Positions 35,248 through 47,220 of a stretch of 64,000 bases of DNA are shown piece by piece. The notes beneath the pieces were generated by a model. That model did not search any database. It was not told the origin of the DNA and saw only the letters and a list, made by a program, of their open reading frames with translations. Source of the DNA: Sepiola atlantica. Its lineage: Eukaryota > Mollusca > Cephalopoda > Sepiida > Sepiolidae. Each line of letters starts with the position of its first letter. Within the stretch, counting starts at the first letter, position 1. A program made the position numbers and the translations under genes. Location of the stretch: assembly GCA_963556195.1 (NCBI GenBank), contig OY744517.1:82795714-82859713 (forward strand), written 5' to 3'.

Positions 35248-35940
35248 GATAGATGAAAGAAGAGGAATAAACATGTACGAATGACAAATTAATTCCAACT
35301 TCGATTGTTCAATGCAAGGTATACTCGGTAATAAAATTATGTTTATTATTCTTTCCTTAAGCCAAGGCTTTTCAAAGATCGAAATCTTATCATCAGAGGA
35401 ATTACATAGATAGATAAGTTGGCAGTGGAAAAGCCAAAATTCAAAATTTGAAAAAATATTAAGTAATGGAGAGTGAAAAAAGTTTGTGTGAAAAAGATAT
35501 GGGGTTTGTCCAGTTGATAATTGTCCATTGATAAGTGTCCAATGAAAGGAGATTTAGATGGAAAAGAAGTGTTTTCGTGAAGGCAGCATGGAAAAGCGCT
35601 AAAAAATGAAGTAATTCCAATAGTGAGATGTTGAGTTCAAATCGTAGGTAGAGCGCACTTAATCGGAATTAAATATGAGAAATCGGGCCATTTAAAAAAT
35701 TACTTCCATGGCCCGAAGTAGGAATTGAAGTTGAACCGTGTACAGTTGACGTTGGCAGTGAAATGTTTAAGCAATTCTAAGAAAGACGAAATCCTTTAGT
35801 TAAAGGAATTAATTCGTCATTCGTACATGTTTATCCCTCTTCTTTCATCTATCTTTATAATTGCTCTATCTCGTATATTGAGCTTAAACCATTTCACTAT
35901 AGGTTCTATCTACTGAAAGTATACTTTTAGTTTCATATTT

Positions 35941-35943
<3 letters not shown>

Positions 35944-36020
<77 letters not shown>
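35944..36020. repeat. (CT)n followed by (AT)n
   Basis: A 35-bp CT run (35944-35978) joins a 42-bp AT run. The sequence after it (36030-36180) resembles 8855-8960, with ACGATCGTTTCT in both, so both AT runs precede copies of one dispersed repeat. Confidence 0.9.
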
Positions 36021-36023
<3 letters not shown>

Positions 36024-36364
36024 GTAGAGAGAGATAGTGAGTAAGTTGAGACAAATAAATTTATAACATTATTTATTTCAGTTCCAAGAATTCAAGATGA
36101 ATAATGATTAGGCATACGATCGTTTCTAAGACAATAAGGACTTTTTTATTTTTTGTTTTTTATTTTCAAAATTTTATTTCAATATGTCTCTTTTTCAGTG
36201 CTTGTTGTTGCACATGATTTGTCTGTTTTAATTTTTATCTACATTTGTCTGCTCTTATAAGAATTTATATAAGCATTACAGATTTATTTAACTATAAAAC
36301 TAATCGAATTAATTTTCATTGTGTTGGTTAAAATGTATATGTATCTATCCCCAAACTCTCTGTA

Positions 36365-36475
36365 TGCTTATATTCCTCTGAGTGGGCGCTGTTGGATCTG
36401 ACAACTATGTAGTACTCATGTTAAAACCTAACATGGACAGTCAACCTCTCTAACCAGAGAGCTATCACCTGGTAG
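36365..36475 (-). mobile_element. Possible tRNA-Lys-like SINE head
   Basis: On the minus strand TAGCTCTCTGGTTAGAGAGG fits an A box of tRNA-Lys type, followed by GTTGACTGTCCATG. A degenerate B box (GTCAGATCC) lies about 55 nt on. No second copy is in the window; it could be chance. Confidence 0.35.
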
Positions 36476-37469
36476 CAAGGTTTAGAAATTTGTCTCGTCC
36501 AATTCATTAAGAGTATGCATTCATCAATCTAACTTTATTTTGAACAGAGAAAATTCAATATCCACTGAGTAAACCTTACTGCGTAAATAGTTAAGAGCAT
36601 TTTATTTTTTTGCTTTTTGTTTTGAAAAAAAGTGGAAGAAATGAAAAACAAAACGCGTAGTAAAGACTTACAAAGCGTAGGAACTACTCATATAAAAAAA
36701 AAACAACCAAAAAAGAAAACCAAGTTAAAAGTTGAACAATTAAAAGCAATTGTCTTTTAAATAAACTTTAAAACTTATTAGAAAACTTTGACAATTCGTC
36801 GAAGAAAGTATTTATTTTTTATTTGTTTAGTTGTTTTTTTTTCTTCAATTTATCTTTGGTACTGTTCACTGTTGTAGTGAATTGTAGACCTGACGATCTT
36901 AATATTTAAGTTTGTCCTCAATTAAGGAAGCAGTTTTAGGGTTTAAAGACCAGAGAGTGGGGTATTTCTTCACTCAAAGGCTTCCAAAGTTGAAACAAAC
37001 GTTATTTCATCTGTTGATGCAAAGTAAAAGTGTGAATATTCTAAACTAGCAGTCTTTGTCTGCTCGCTATCGCTTCACAATTTAATTCCTATTCATTACT
37101 AATGAAACTAATTTGAAACGAAACTAATCAATAAGAAAAAGAACACAAACTTTTCTTTTCTTTTTTATTATTATCAGATATTATTAAGATTAAGCCTCCC
37201 CCTCTTTGCTCATAAATTTAAATTTGCACACGTGATTATTCTTTTCTTCCTTTTTTTATTATTCTCATTTATTATTAAGATTAAGCCTCCCTTTCTTTGC
37301 TCATAAACATTAAATTGTGTATACATGATTATTGAAGTGAGCCGGACACATGTACGTTCACTTTAATATATAGTTTATCGCTTTAAAAAAAGGTTCATCA
37401 GATTTTAAAAAATTTTCAAATATTTTTTAACATAAACAGAGAGTCTGGTAATGATATTAAATACGAATT

Positions 37470-37605
37470 ATGTTTCGGGATTTTTTAGATGACGATTGAT
37501 AATTTGTATTATTTTGGATTATTCGGACTACTGTTCTCATCTTGAATGTTATTCTCACAATAGCATCGAAGATCAGAACAGTAGTCCCAATAATCTAAAT
37601 AATCC
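37470..37605. repeat. Copy of the AAGATGAGAATAGTAGTCC repeat
   Basis: It contains ATTATTCGGACTACTGTTCT, CATCTTGAATGTTATTCTCA and, inverted, CAGTAGTCCCAATAATCTAA. It is a short fold-back of the same family as 3112-3320. Confidence 0.6.
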
Positions 37606-37640
37606 AAATTAAATATTAATACTAAGTTTGTTGGTCACAA

Positions 37641-38169
37641 AGTTATTCTAAGGAACATTCCATATTTCCTTCAAAAATAATTTATTTGCAAACAATTGTT
37701 TCTGCCCATTTCAAGAACATATATTTTCATGATACAAAAAAAAGTAAGCAACAAAAAACATCTGAAGAATCATTTGTTGATAAAACACAGGCTTTGTTTT
37801 TATAAATGTCTCGTCTGTATTAACAATGATGAAACGGCCGTAATTTTTAAAAATAACAACCAATTTTGCTTTTTAGAAGGTGTTTTATTTTGTTGGAAAA
37901 TATCTCCTATAAATTTCTTTAAGTTTACACAAATAATTATGTTTTAGCTCAATAGTGTACGACTCGAGCTCTTTTATGTATAAAGTAAATGAATGTTAGA
38001 TTCAATTTTGACAGCCTGACTGTTGAATTTTATACATTGCTGAAACCTCCTCATAAATATTAGTGATATTTTGTGTATCATGAAAATATATGTTCTTGAA
38101 ATGGGCAGAAACAATTGTTTGCAAATAAATTATTTTTGAAGGAAATATGGAATGTTCCTTAGAATAACT
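37641..38169. repeat. Perfect 96-bp inverted repeat, 337-bp spacer
   Basis: 37641-37736 and 38074-38169 are exact inverted copies, with CTGCCCATTTCAAGAACATA in the arms. The spacer holds an 83-codon open frame (37696-37947) with no recognised motif. (AT)n starts 15 bp to the right. It could be a fold-back or MITE-like element. No target duplication is clear. Confidence 0.93.
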
Positions 38170-38183
38170 AAGGTTTACATGAT

Positions 38184-38184
38184 G

Positions 38185-38250
<66 letters not shown>
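38184..38250. repeat. (AT)n microsatellite, 67 bp
   Basis: Pure AT next to the 37641-38169 inverted repeat. A CT-rich region follows at 38410-38545. Confidence 0.95.
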
Positions 38251-39070
38251 TTGACCATCTGTTATCAATTGGCTCAATATTTGTTATTTATTCCTTCAAT
38301 GTTTTATACGACTTTAACAGGATCAAACGACAAAACACCCACTTTTCGACATGTCCAATTTTTGCAAAATCAAAAGATTTCAGAATATATTAAGTCATCA
38401 TAATAGATCTCCTCTTCTCCCGCTTTCTCTCTTCCCCCTCTCTCTCTCTCCTCCCCCTCTCTCTTTTAATTTACATCATTCAATTTCCCCTCTCTTTCTC
38501 TTTTCTCCCTTTTCACTCCCTCTTTCCTCTTTCTCTCTCGCTTTTTGAATTATTTATTTCATTCAATTTCTCTCACCATTCGCCATCTATTTACAGTATT
38601 CATAAAGTGTATTTGACTTGTACGAGTGAAAGTGTTAACAGTCAATAGATAGATGGATAGACAACTTTAGAACGTTATATTAATAGATTTAGCGTAGTTA
38701 AAGTGATATGACATTATATTCCCAAGTGGGCATCCGTATTGTTTGGAGTTGACAGATATTAGGTGTTCTTGTTTAAGTATCTTGACAAGAAAAGCAAACG
38801 AGAAAAGTATTTTAACAAAACAAGCTGCCATTTCAGACAAGGTATTGTTGGAATGACTCTCAACTACTTTAATTCTGTTCAGAACATTAAAAGTAATCGG
38901 ACAAACATGAGAGGTATGTGTCAAGGGAAGACTGCCTTGTCTTTATATCAACTTCAAATTCGTACTTGTTTTGTTCCTTCTGTCAAGTAAATAGTCTATT
39001 CTCAGTGGCTGCTTTAAAATATACTTCCAGACTTTTGATTGGTTAAAAAACAATTGGGAAACCTTTTTTG

Positions 39071-39373
39071 GTGCTTCTGTAATAAAAAGCCGAAAAAAAG
39101 TTTTTATTGTCTTTTAGTGTAGGAGAGGTAAATAAGGGGCAGATAACTCTTCTCATCAGCTCCAGCTTTCAAACAGTATTTTTCCATAAAATACATTTTT
39201 TTGTTCTATTAATCTAAATTAAATTCGGGTTTAGGGTTAGGGGGTTAGATTAAATTTCCTAATTTCAGAGAAAATCGTATTTAAAAAGCGTGGTAAGAGT
39301 TATCTGCCCCTTATTTACCTCTCCTACACTAAAAGACAAAAAAACTTTTTTCGGCTTTTTATTACAGAAGCAC
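39071..39373. repeat. Inverted repeat, about 80-bp arms
   Basis: 39071-39151 and 39295-39373 are inverted copies with small length differences in A/T runs. The arms contain GTGCTTCTGTAATAAAAAGC at the outside and AGGGGCAGATAACTCTT at the inside. The spacer is 143 bp with GGGTTTAGGGTTAGGGGGTT. The layout resembles a MITE. Confidence 0.88.
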
Positions 39374-39494
39374 TCCTTTTTTAGACCAATTTGGGAGCTT
39401 TGGGGGAACGTGGGGTTACCCTTTAGTTGTCATTACCATCAGGTCCACTTTGACTCAGAGTGATAGTAACTATCGTTTACAGGTTATTTAGATA

Positions 39495-40810
39495 TCACAC
39501 TAAATAAATACCCGTCCCAGGTCGGGTAAAAATAATTTCACAAAGAGAAGAGTTTTGCACCACTTTATGCCCCCTCACGAAGATTAAAGTAAACGGAGAG
39601 CGGCCGATTGACGTAGATGCAGACACTTGTCGGCGCCGTTCAAAGAGGCAGCGTCTGGTATGCTGTGTGTGTGGGGCGAACCCGAAAACGCTCGCTGACG
39701 ACAAAAAAAGAAAGAGGAGTGGAAGGAGAAAGGCGTCAGAAAGTCAAATAAGGTTTTTATTTGAAAATATGGGCAGCGGTGTCAAGTGAGAGATTTATGC
39801 AAATTAAGTTGGTTTGCATGCGTCGCATTTTTTTACAATAAGAGAGCGAAAGTGAAGATTCAGTCAGTTACGTGGAGATCGTTCTGAACGTGGGATTGGA
39901 AAGCGAACGAAAGAAAAGAATAGTGCTGGATTTTTTATGTTGAACTGAACGACTTCTTTTTTATACAGTTGAGAGAGACAGTTTTTTTCCATTTGGACTT
40001 GATCTTGGCGACATCTCTGTTTAAATATTATTTCGTTTTTTTTTTCTACACATACAATGCTACTAAACCTTATGTCTAGAATTCTTATTTTAATTTTGAT
40101 TAAAATCCCTTTCATGATTTTGATTCTAGAAAATGTCTAAAATTTAAGGCTTAAGCTTAAGGAGTCACTCACTCACTCACTATCCAGGTTTATCGTCTAT
40201 GTTCCATTTGACAAGAGGTTCGATGTTGTCTGGCTGTCCTTATGCTAAGTCTCCAGTGATCACGATTGTGGGAATTGACTGTGTCCATTTGCCACTGTTT
40301 ACGGTCTTGCTTGATGGTTTCTTTCCATGTCTTCTTAGGGTACCCAGCTTTATTTTTGCTGTCCATCCTTAGGTCTCTGCATGCGCTGATATACCCCTTG
40401 CTTCTTTCAAGAGTTTAAAAAAATTGAAATTCAGAGAACCTTGCTTACTTGGTGTCTTATGACTATGGATCAAGTTTAATGCAAATCTGAATTATTTGAA
40501 TTTTCAAATGAGAGGTTGTGCACATATTATGCCCCTTAAAAAAACGCTTTAAAATATTTAACAGAAACTAAAATTTGGGGAATATTCATTAATTGATATC
40601 TAATAACTATTGATAAAATTTCACAAAAAATCGGAGGTATCTGAATTTTATGAAGGGCTTTCAACCACTCTTTGCCCCTTTTACATGAAACTAAATTAAA
40701 CTAAATATAGCCCACATTACGACCCAATACGCTTAGCAGCTATGTTCCAAAATTCATAATGATCGATTTATTAGTTTAGGAGTGAATCCTCTACATACAA
40801 ATATATAAAC
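39495..40810 (+). repeat. Interspersed repeat R1, copy c, interrupted
   Basis: The R1 head AATACCCGTCCCAGGTCGGG is at 39509, then a block of higher GC not found in the other copies (about 39590-40050). The R1 body resumes at 40055 (TGCTACTAAACCTTATGTCT). A LINE fragment interrupts it at 40165-40425, and the rest runs to 40810. Confidence 0.75.
40165..40425 (-). pseudogene. LINE 3' end with (GAGT)n tail inside R1
   Basis: The minus-strand reading gives AGYPKKTWKETIKQDRK and QWQMDTVNSHNRDHWRLSIR, a typical LINE C-terminal end (TW...D...W...DR..WR). It is followed by a GTGAGTGAGTGAGTGACTCC tail (40165-40182). Confidence 0.65.
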
Positions 40811-40897
40811 TATTAGAAGATGTTAAGAACTTGAAACAAAAAAAATATTCTGTATTTTTTTCAGTTTAGAGTGGAAGTTCCTGTCCGGGTCTCATTT

Positions 40898-40903
<6 letters not shown>

Positions 40904-40932
<29 letters not shown>
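40904..40932. repeat. (CT)n microsatellite
   Basis: A 28-bp CT run, followed at 40968 by ACTAGCTGTACTTTCCCGGT, the head of another CTAG/CCCG-type repeat. Confidence 0.9.
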
Positions 40933-40938
<6 letters not shown>

Positions 40939-41248
40939 TCTCTCTTATTCTTTATCTAGACTAGCTGTACTTTCCCGGTTATTCCCGGGATCTGATGAAA
41001 TAATTTTAGTTTTTAATTTTTATTTGTTTGCACATGTTTTAAACTGATACAGAAAAAGAAATAAACTTTTAGTTGTAAGGGAGAAAACACTTTTTATATT
41101 CTTTAATTTAAACAATTTAAAAAGAATCTGAATCGGTGATTGTATTGGAATCGGGAATTTAGAACAGAATTGATAATTGTTTTGGAAATCCTTTTTTGTT
41201 TACAAATAGTTTTGTTTAAGTTAAGTTATTAAATTAGGAAGAGGCTAT

Positions 41249-42371
41249 TTTGACGACCCCTCGTTATTTTGCCGGCTTATGTTTTTTTTAACGTAACTGT
41301 TATGGCTTTGTGAAAGAAAGGGTAATGAAATAAATAAGGACAAATATTTAATAACAATTTATTTTCATCGTCATCATCAGTTGTTATTCTGTCGGTTATT
41401 TTAATCTTTTGAATATAAAAGAAATATCTGTTTTAATACAAAAAACATTAAAAGTAAAAATTAATTAAATGAACGAAAATATTACAGATAATTAGATTCT
41501 TTAGTCGGATTTAGAAGTAATTTGCGTCGGATAAAAAATGTTTTAGTCATTTAAGAAAAAAATAGTTTTCATTCATTGATATTAAAAATAAATAACTCTT
41601 GTTAAGAAATCTGATTATTAAAATAATTAAAGATAAGTCCCTAAAGAAATTAAATCAGATATACTTTTTTTTCAACAGTATGTATGTTTATATAATTTCA
41701 GTTTTATAAACAGTCTAAACAGCAATTTAAAAAATGATTTTCACTATTTTTTAAGATAAATGTTGGGACTATTTCTCATCATTTCACTAAATTAACCATT
41801 AAATTGAATGTTTTTCTTACGATAAAATAACAACAGTAGTAATTGTCAATAATTTAAACTGCTACATGTAACGACGAATTTTAATGCAAAGTTGAATTGT
41901 TTTTACAAACAAACATTGTGAGGTAATCCGGTAAAGAGTTATATTAAAAAGGTAGACATAAACGGATTTCAAAGCGAATTATTTGTACTTAAAAACATAA
42001 TTTGTATTTTTTTTTACAATAAAAACAATACGTAAATGCATTTAAATAGACATAGAAATTCATCGTAGTTACTTAGTCTATGGTGAAATAAAACTTATCT
42101 TTTTCGTAAAACGTGGCGAAAATCGCCGTATGAATTATTTATTTAATTTATAAAAATAGTCAGAAGTTTTAATTATTTCTTTTTTATTGGAAAAAATGTT
42201 GAAATAAAAATAAACCGGCAGTTAAGTTGACTCGTGAAATCTTCACTGTAACTGTAACAGTTAGGTTAAATAAACATGAACCGGCAAACTAACAGCCCCA
42301 TCGTTATTCTGCCGGGATCGGCAAAATAACGAGGGGGTCGTTATTCTGCCGGTCCCGGCAAAATAGCCTAT
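41249..42371. mobile_element. Non-autonomous TIR transposon, about 1.1 kb
   Basis: The ends AGGCTATTTTGACGACCCCT (left) and, inverted, AGGCTATTTTGCCGGGACCG (right) form terminal inverted repeats. CGTTATT(C/T)TGCCGG is repeated near both ends (about 41270, 41385, 42300, 42345). The interior is AT-rich without coding frames. The superfamily is not assigned; no clean target duplication could be read. Confidence 0.65.
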
Positions 42372-44250
42372 TCGATTAAATTAAAGGGAAGAAAAACTTT
42401 AAAGATATTTATTTGTAGATTTTAACAGATTGGCAAACATAAAAGACTTTATAAAGTTAAAGTTTAAAATTCTCTGAATTTTTGAAACAGCATCCTAAAA
42501 ACCTAAAATTGCCACTGATCCAAACAAAACCATAAATGGACACTCCTCCATTCAATGCCATATTTTCCATAAAGCTGACTAGGGACACATTCTCCAAGAA
42601 GTAACATTGTATCTGAAAAATTGAAATTTGATTCTCTCTAGCCAATGAAATATGGACATTTTCAGTCTGTGTTCCTTAGATAAAAATAAGAAATTTCAGT
42701 CGCGTTTATCGATTACATATTCTATCCGACCTGATAATTCTTTCAGGAATACAAAATTACAGAGATTCACCATTTATTTTCATTGGATAATCAACAGATA
42801 TGATTATCCAATGAAAATGCTGCATTTCTTACAAATAGAAATTTCAAAATGGCATCTGCATTTGCTGGGTACATATTCATTCATATCGATTACTTTATTT
42901 ACATAACAACTACGTTTTACAAATTAAATTCAAACACTTATTTGCAATCTTTTTTCTCTGCTAGAAATAGTAAAAACGTGCATAAATAATGCACAGTCAT
43001 ATTCACCATGAGTTTCTTAATATTTTCAGCAGATAATAGTTATAATTATTTTTATAAATTGATTTGTTTTATTTGAGTGTTAATGTTAATAGTATGCATA
43101 TGACAAACACACCATGAATATCAGTGAAATTTATTTATAAAAATCCTCTTCGATACGACAGGAGCATTAAATATTATTGTCAGAAATGTATGTAGGGAGA
43201 GGTGAAATTCAGGTTGAGGGATGGTGTTTAGGTGTGAGCGGTCCCATGAGTTAATATGGCTCTGCCCTCCTCCACCATTATTACTATGAATAGATCAATC
43301 TTTTCACCGATCGCTAAGTCTGTTAATTAATGGTTGCTAGAATTTGTTGATTAACATTGATCAAATGATTCCTAATCAGGATTACCAATCTGAAGAATAA
43401 AAGTAATCGGTTTCATTACTTTATTTTTCTATTGTAATTAATACAGCACTTTCTTGATATGAAAGATAAAAATGAAAATAAAGTCTTCACTTGACATTGT
43501 CTTTTTTTCCTAGCTTACCATGTTTTGTAGTAATCTAACAACGCATCTTTTGAAGTCGAGTTCTTTTAGACATTGGCAACTATTTCAGCTTTGAACTTGT
43601 TTTTCATTGTCTTCTCTGAATATGTCTTCTGATAACCAAATTAAAAAAAGACAAAATCAATCCAAAATAATCAGGGTGAACCATTTAAAGCATAAACGAC
43701 TTGTTTCCTGTCAGTCTGCTTTTGTTTTGCATTTCATCTTTTTTTTTGTTGTTAGTGAAGATCTTGTTAATGTCTGATGACGTGACTTTCATTTCCGTTC
43801 TTTATACTCACTGAATGTTTTGGTTTTGTATTCGCAGTCAACTTCATTTTTTCTTCTCATCTTCGGAAGATAATTGTCATTGATTAAACTGTGTTTTTCC
43901 AAACCAGTTTATCCTGTTATTTATTAAACTTTCCGCTGGGAAAGTGGACACCGGTGTGGACTGATAACCCGGCATGGTGTGTTCGAATTATGCCGATTCT
44001 ATAGCACCACTTTCACTATGGATGTTGGCAACCTTCATGTGGTCCAACCTGTGAGTACCTGATTCTAAAAAAGAATCGGGAAAAACCAATGCCAATAATA
44101 GAATTAAACAGGTAAAAAAAAAAAGTCGTAACATACCGATTCATACGAATTACGATTTCTTTTTATATTTTAAGCTCATAATCTCCTCTTTACTTGGCAC
44201 AGCTGAGTAGGTGTGTTCTTACCAGTCGAGGATATGTCTTCGACATCAGT
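42372..44250. other. Intron sequence, no gene seen
   Basis: A 16-bp hairpin around TTCATTGGATAATC is at 42777-42817. Nothing else was recognised. Confidence 0.4.
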
Positions 44251-44261
44251 CACTGTCGGGC

Positions 44262-44346
44262 TGAGGTATGGTTCTGTTCAGTCTCAAGAGATCCACCCTC
44301 CCAGGCTTGACCTTCTCTTTGAGAAGGGGTTAGTTTATTGCTAAAT
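44262..44346 (+). mobile_element. SINE sharing the U2-SINE body, without U2 head
   Basis: ATCCACCCTCCCAGGCTTGA, CTCTTTGAGAAGGGG and TTAGTTTATTGCT follow the order found in the U2-headed SINE at 58558-58896 (GGTCCACCCTCCCAGGCTTC...TAAGTTTATTGCTT). The upstream part (44180-44260) is different and not recognisably U2. It may be a diverged copy or a SINE family sharing the tail module. Confidence 0.6.
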
Positions 44347-44401
44347 TTTGGCCAGTTAGAATCGCACTCTAGTGAACACGTGTTGAAAGAAATATTCAAA
44401 A

Positions 44402-44455
44402 AACATTATTTTAGATTTTATTTGGGGCGCCCCAAATAAAATCTAAAATAATGTT
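44402..44455. repeat. Perfect 54-bp palindrome
   Basis: Two 27-nt arms meet at GGGGC|GCCCC with no loop: TTTAGATTTTATTTGGGGC and its complement. Confidence 0.95.
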
Positions 44456-45059
44456 AGGGGAATAAAAATACTGTGTAATTTACACGCTAGTTTTCTTTAA
44501 TTTACATATTGCGTCTTGTTGGGGACGACATGGGGATAGTTCAAATAATTATCCTTGATTTCGTTTGCTATGGCTATCTCGTCAATTGACTATTTTTCAG
44601 TATTCAATATATGTAATTTCTAGTATTTGCATTTCATTCGCTTCAAAATTTAATCGGTCTGTCGCTTCTTCTGGCGTTTTTAGGAGCGAAGAATTTCGTC
44701 TCCGTTTCTTCTTCGGAGATTTTGTCACCATAGCAGTTTTCCTTTTTTTCTTCCTTGTTTTTTTTTTTCGGTGGCAAAAGGGGTCGTACTGGCCCGTGTA
44801 TCAGTTTAAGTGGGAAAGGTAGTAGGTCGCATGTACTCCGTGACCTTTCATAGAAATAAGGAAATGACTAATCCCTTTTCTCAACCGTTATGCTTTCAAA
44901 TGTGTGAATATTTAAAAAAGTGGGGTTGGGCCAGAGTTAAGCCCACCTGCAATATGCAAGTCGTTTCGTTTCCCCTTCTTTCTCTGGTACAACCAGATCA
45001 GGCTGTCTGAAGATATAGGCTTCCTGACCAAAAATGCACCTAACATTGAAGTCTTTTGT

Positions 45060-45412
45060 TTTTCTCCCTTCTCTTTGCAAAACTCAATCATGTTCTGCAA
45101 AGCAAAAAATAAAAACAACAATTCACCAATTTGCATATCATGCCAAGAACCCTACACAGTGCATCATATACTGGTAAGCTGTATAGACTTTAAACAGATC
45201 TGACTGAGACACTACCAAGAAAATAACTTGAAGGAAATCTTCAACAAAGTTGACCCGAATAAAATTTTTAAATTTCTAAGAGCAACGAAGCTATATAACA
45301 AGATATAGTCGAAATTTTCCTCTGAAACGTTTGTAACATTCAACTCTCATACTACAACTAATGTTTCGGCATTAAATGACCCACAAGAGGTTGATATGCC
45401 GTAAAACAAACC
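45060..45412 (+). pseudogene. LINE C-terminal end with (CAAT)n tail
   Basis: The reading NNNSPICISCQEPYTVHHIL, SCIDFKQI, one stop, LRHYQENNLKEIFN, KIFKFLRATKLYNKI then stop. The Cys-x2-Cys-x7-His-x4-Cys motif after an RNase H-like region marks I/Jockey-type LINE C-termini. It ends in AACCAATCAATCAATC at about 45405-45422. Confidence 0.75.
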
Positions 45413-46290
45413 AATCAATCAATCCCCTTCTTTCTCTCCTTTTTTTCTCTCTTCCCATCTCGCAAGCTGAGAAACAAATAAAATTTTAAAAGAGAATATA
45501 TTTTTCACTTAGTAATATTTTATATTTACAAAAATAATCTAGTTTGGGATATTACATTGCAGTACATTTGCTAGTAGACTTAAAGGATCTCCAAACGAAA
45601 AAGGATAAATTCATTATAAAAATAATTGTTATCTTAATTTTACTGAATGGGACTCCTGGAAATGGGATTACATTGTTTATACTGATATGTTTTAATGTAC
45701 AGGGCCAATTTAATGATGGTTCATTGAGATGCAAACTCCTTATGAACCAGGTTATAAATTTGTATCTTTTTAGGAATCAGGTAGGCCCAGGTAGAAGGCA
45801 GATTTAGAGTTCATTTTTTTTTACTCGTGCATTATTCTGGGATGTATCTGGACCTCAGCACCCATGTTGAATACCGAATCTCCATATAGGCTGAAACAAC
45901 CACTCGAATTCAGTATTATATAAATAAACTGATATCTTTTTATTGTTTCCTTTAAGTCTATTTTTGTTGGTTTGTGTTCAGGCTAAGACAGAATTGAGAG
46001 AGATCAAGGATATTAATGTTCGATCTGCCTTGTTGTTGGAGAGAAAAGAGACCGATCCTAATTTTCTCCTCTTCTTTATAATGTTATGACTCTGTGTCAC
46101 TTGACCTTCAAATCTGTTCACTGTGCCCTCTATGACTTTATGTTTGTATTCTGTTTTAAAGGTTAATCTCATATTGTTTTCTTTTTCGCTTGCACCTGTA
46201 CCAGTCTGGCACAAGATCTCCCTCTCTGTGCACTCTTATTGTCATGTTTTACATAACATCATGTAGATGATATTTTAAGACAAGCATACA

Positions 46291-46424
46291 CCACTGTAAT
46301 AGAGCAGAGGAGAGTGCTTGCAGATTCAGTAATTAACTCAGGCTTCCTATTGATCGAGTGTCGGTAACCAGCATGCATCACTGACTGAATCTGAGACTGC
46401 TCTCCTCTAGGCTATTACAGGGAC
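46291..46424. repeat. Fold-back, about 40-bp arms
   Basis: CCACTGTAATAGAGCAGAGG...TTCAGT (46291-46330) pairs with ACTGAATCTGAGACTGCTCT...TATTACAG (46382-46424), with mismatches. Confidence 0.7.
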
Positions 46425-46549
46425 ATCTTCGGTGATTTGGTCATGATGCTTGCAACCAAGCAGGAAAATTGATCCAATACATTCTCCTCCCGTCTCGACG
46501 ACCCAATTAGCATAAACATGTTAATGCACAGTTGAAAACCTGAGCAACT

Positions 46550-46681
46550 ACCATCAAGGGGGACCCTAACCCTTACCCTAACCCTACCATCAAGGAGGAC
46601 CCTAACCCTTACCCTAACCCTACCATCAAGGAGGACCCTAACCCTAACCCTTACCCTACCATCAAGGAGGACCCTAACTCC
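46550..46681. repeat. 36-bp minisatellite containing telomere-like CCCTAA
   Basis: ACCATCAAGGAGGACCCTAA begins units at 46550, 46586, 46622 and 46658, an exact 36-bp period. Each unit carries CCCTAACCCTTACCCTAACC in slightly different order. The minus open frame of Val-Arg repeats here is a repeat translation. Confidence 0.93.
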
Positions 46682-46936
46682 GGCAAAATTTCTGTCCTGC
46701 AAGTTATTGGTCTCCATCGATGGAAAAAGGACTGGCTTGCCATTTCAGCGGGGCTTGTGTATGGTCTGCTATGTTCAGAGATGCTGTGTGGGAGAAGAAG
46801 GAAGTTAACTCAAACCACCCAGGATGAATACTGCACGAAGAATAAGAAGGCAAACATAGAAACTTTGATGCTTATTGCAATAGATGTGGAAGTTTACGTG
46901 TTTATCTGCATAACAACATCTCTATTTCTCAGCATA

Positions 46937-47150
46937 TCTGGACCAAATATGGTGTCATGTAATACATACATATGTGACAAAGCGTCTGGGACCCCATGGG
47001 GATCGGCCACCCTGATTACGCACTAGTATGCATCTTGGTGGTGATGCTAGGCCCTGCGTAGAGACGAAGTGGAGATATAAAACTAGTATATATTTGACGT
47101 GGAAACGAACTTATTCTGGACCAAATATGGTGTCATGTAATACATACATA
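46937..47150. repeat. 36-bp direct repeats flanking 142 bp
   Basis: TCTGGACCAAATATGGTGTC... (46937-46972) recurs exactly at 47115-47150. The enclosed 142 bp is richer in GC (GGGACCCCATGGGGATCGGC). It lies 70 bp upstream of exon 3. Confidence 0.85.
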
Positions 47151-47220
47151 CTTTACTTTATCACGTAAATAATGACATAATTATCCAGTTATTTTAAAGT
47201 ATTTCCTTTTTTATTTTTAG

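Noticed and set aside
46415..46717. Minus frame with Val-Arg-Val-Arg and LLDG repeats
   Set aside because: It is the 36-bp minisatellite translated; the period matches exactly and no flanking domain exists.
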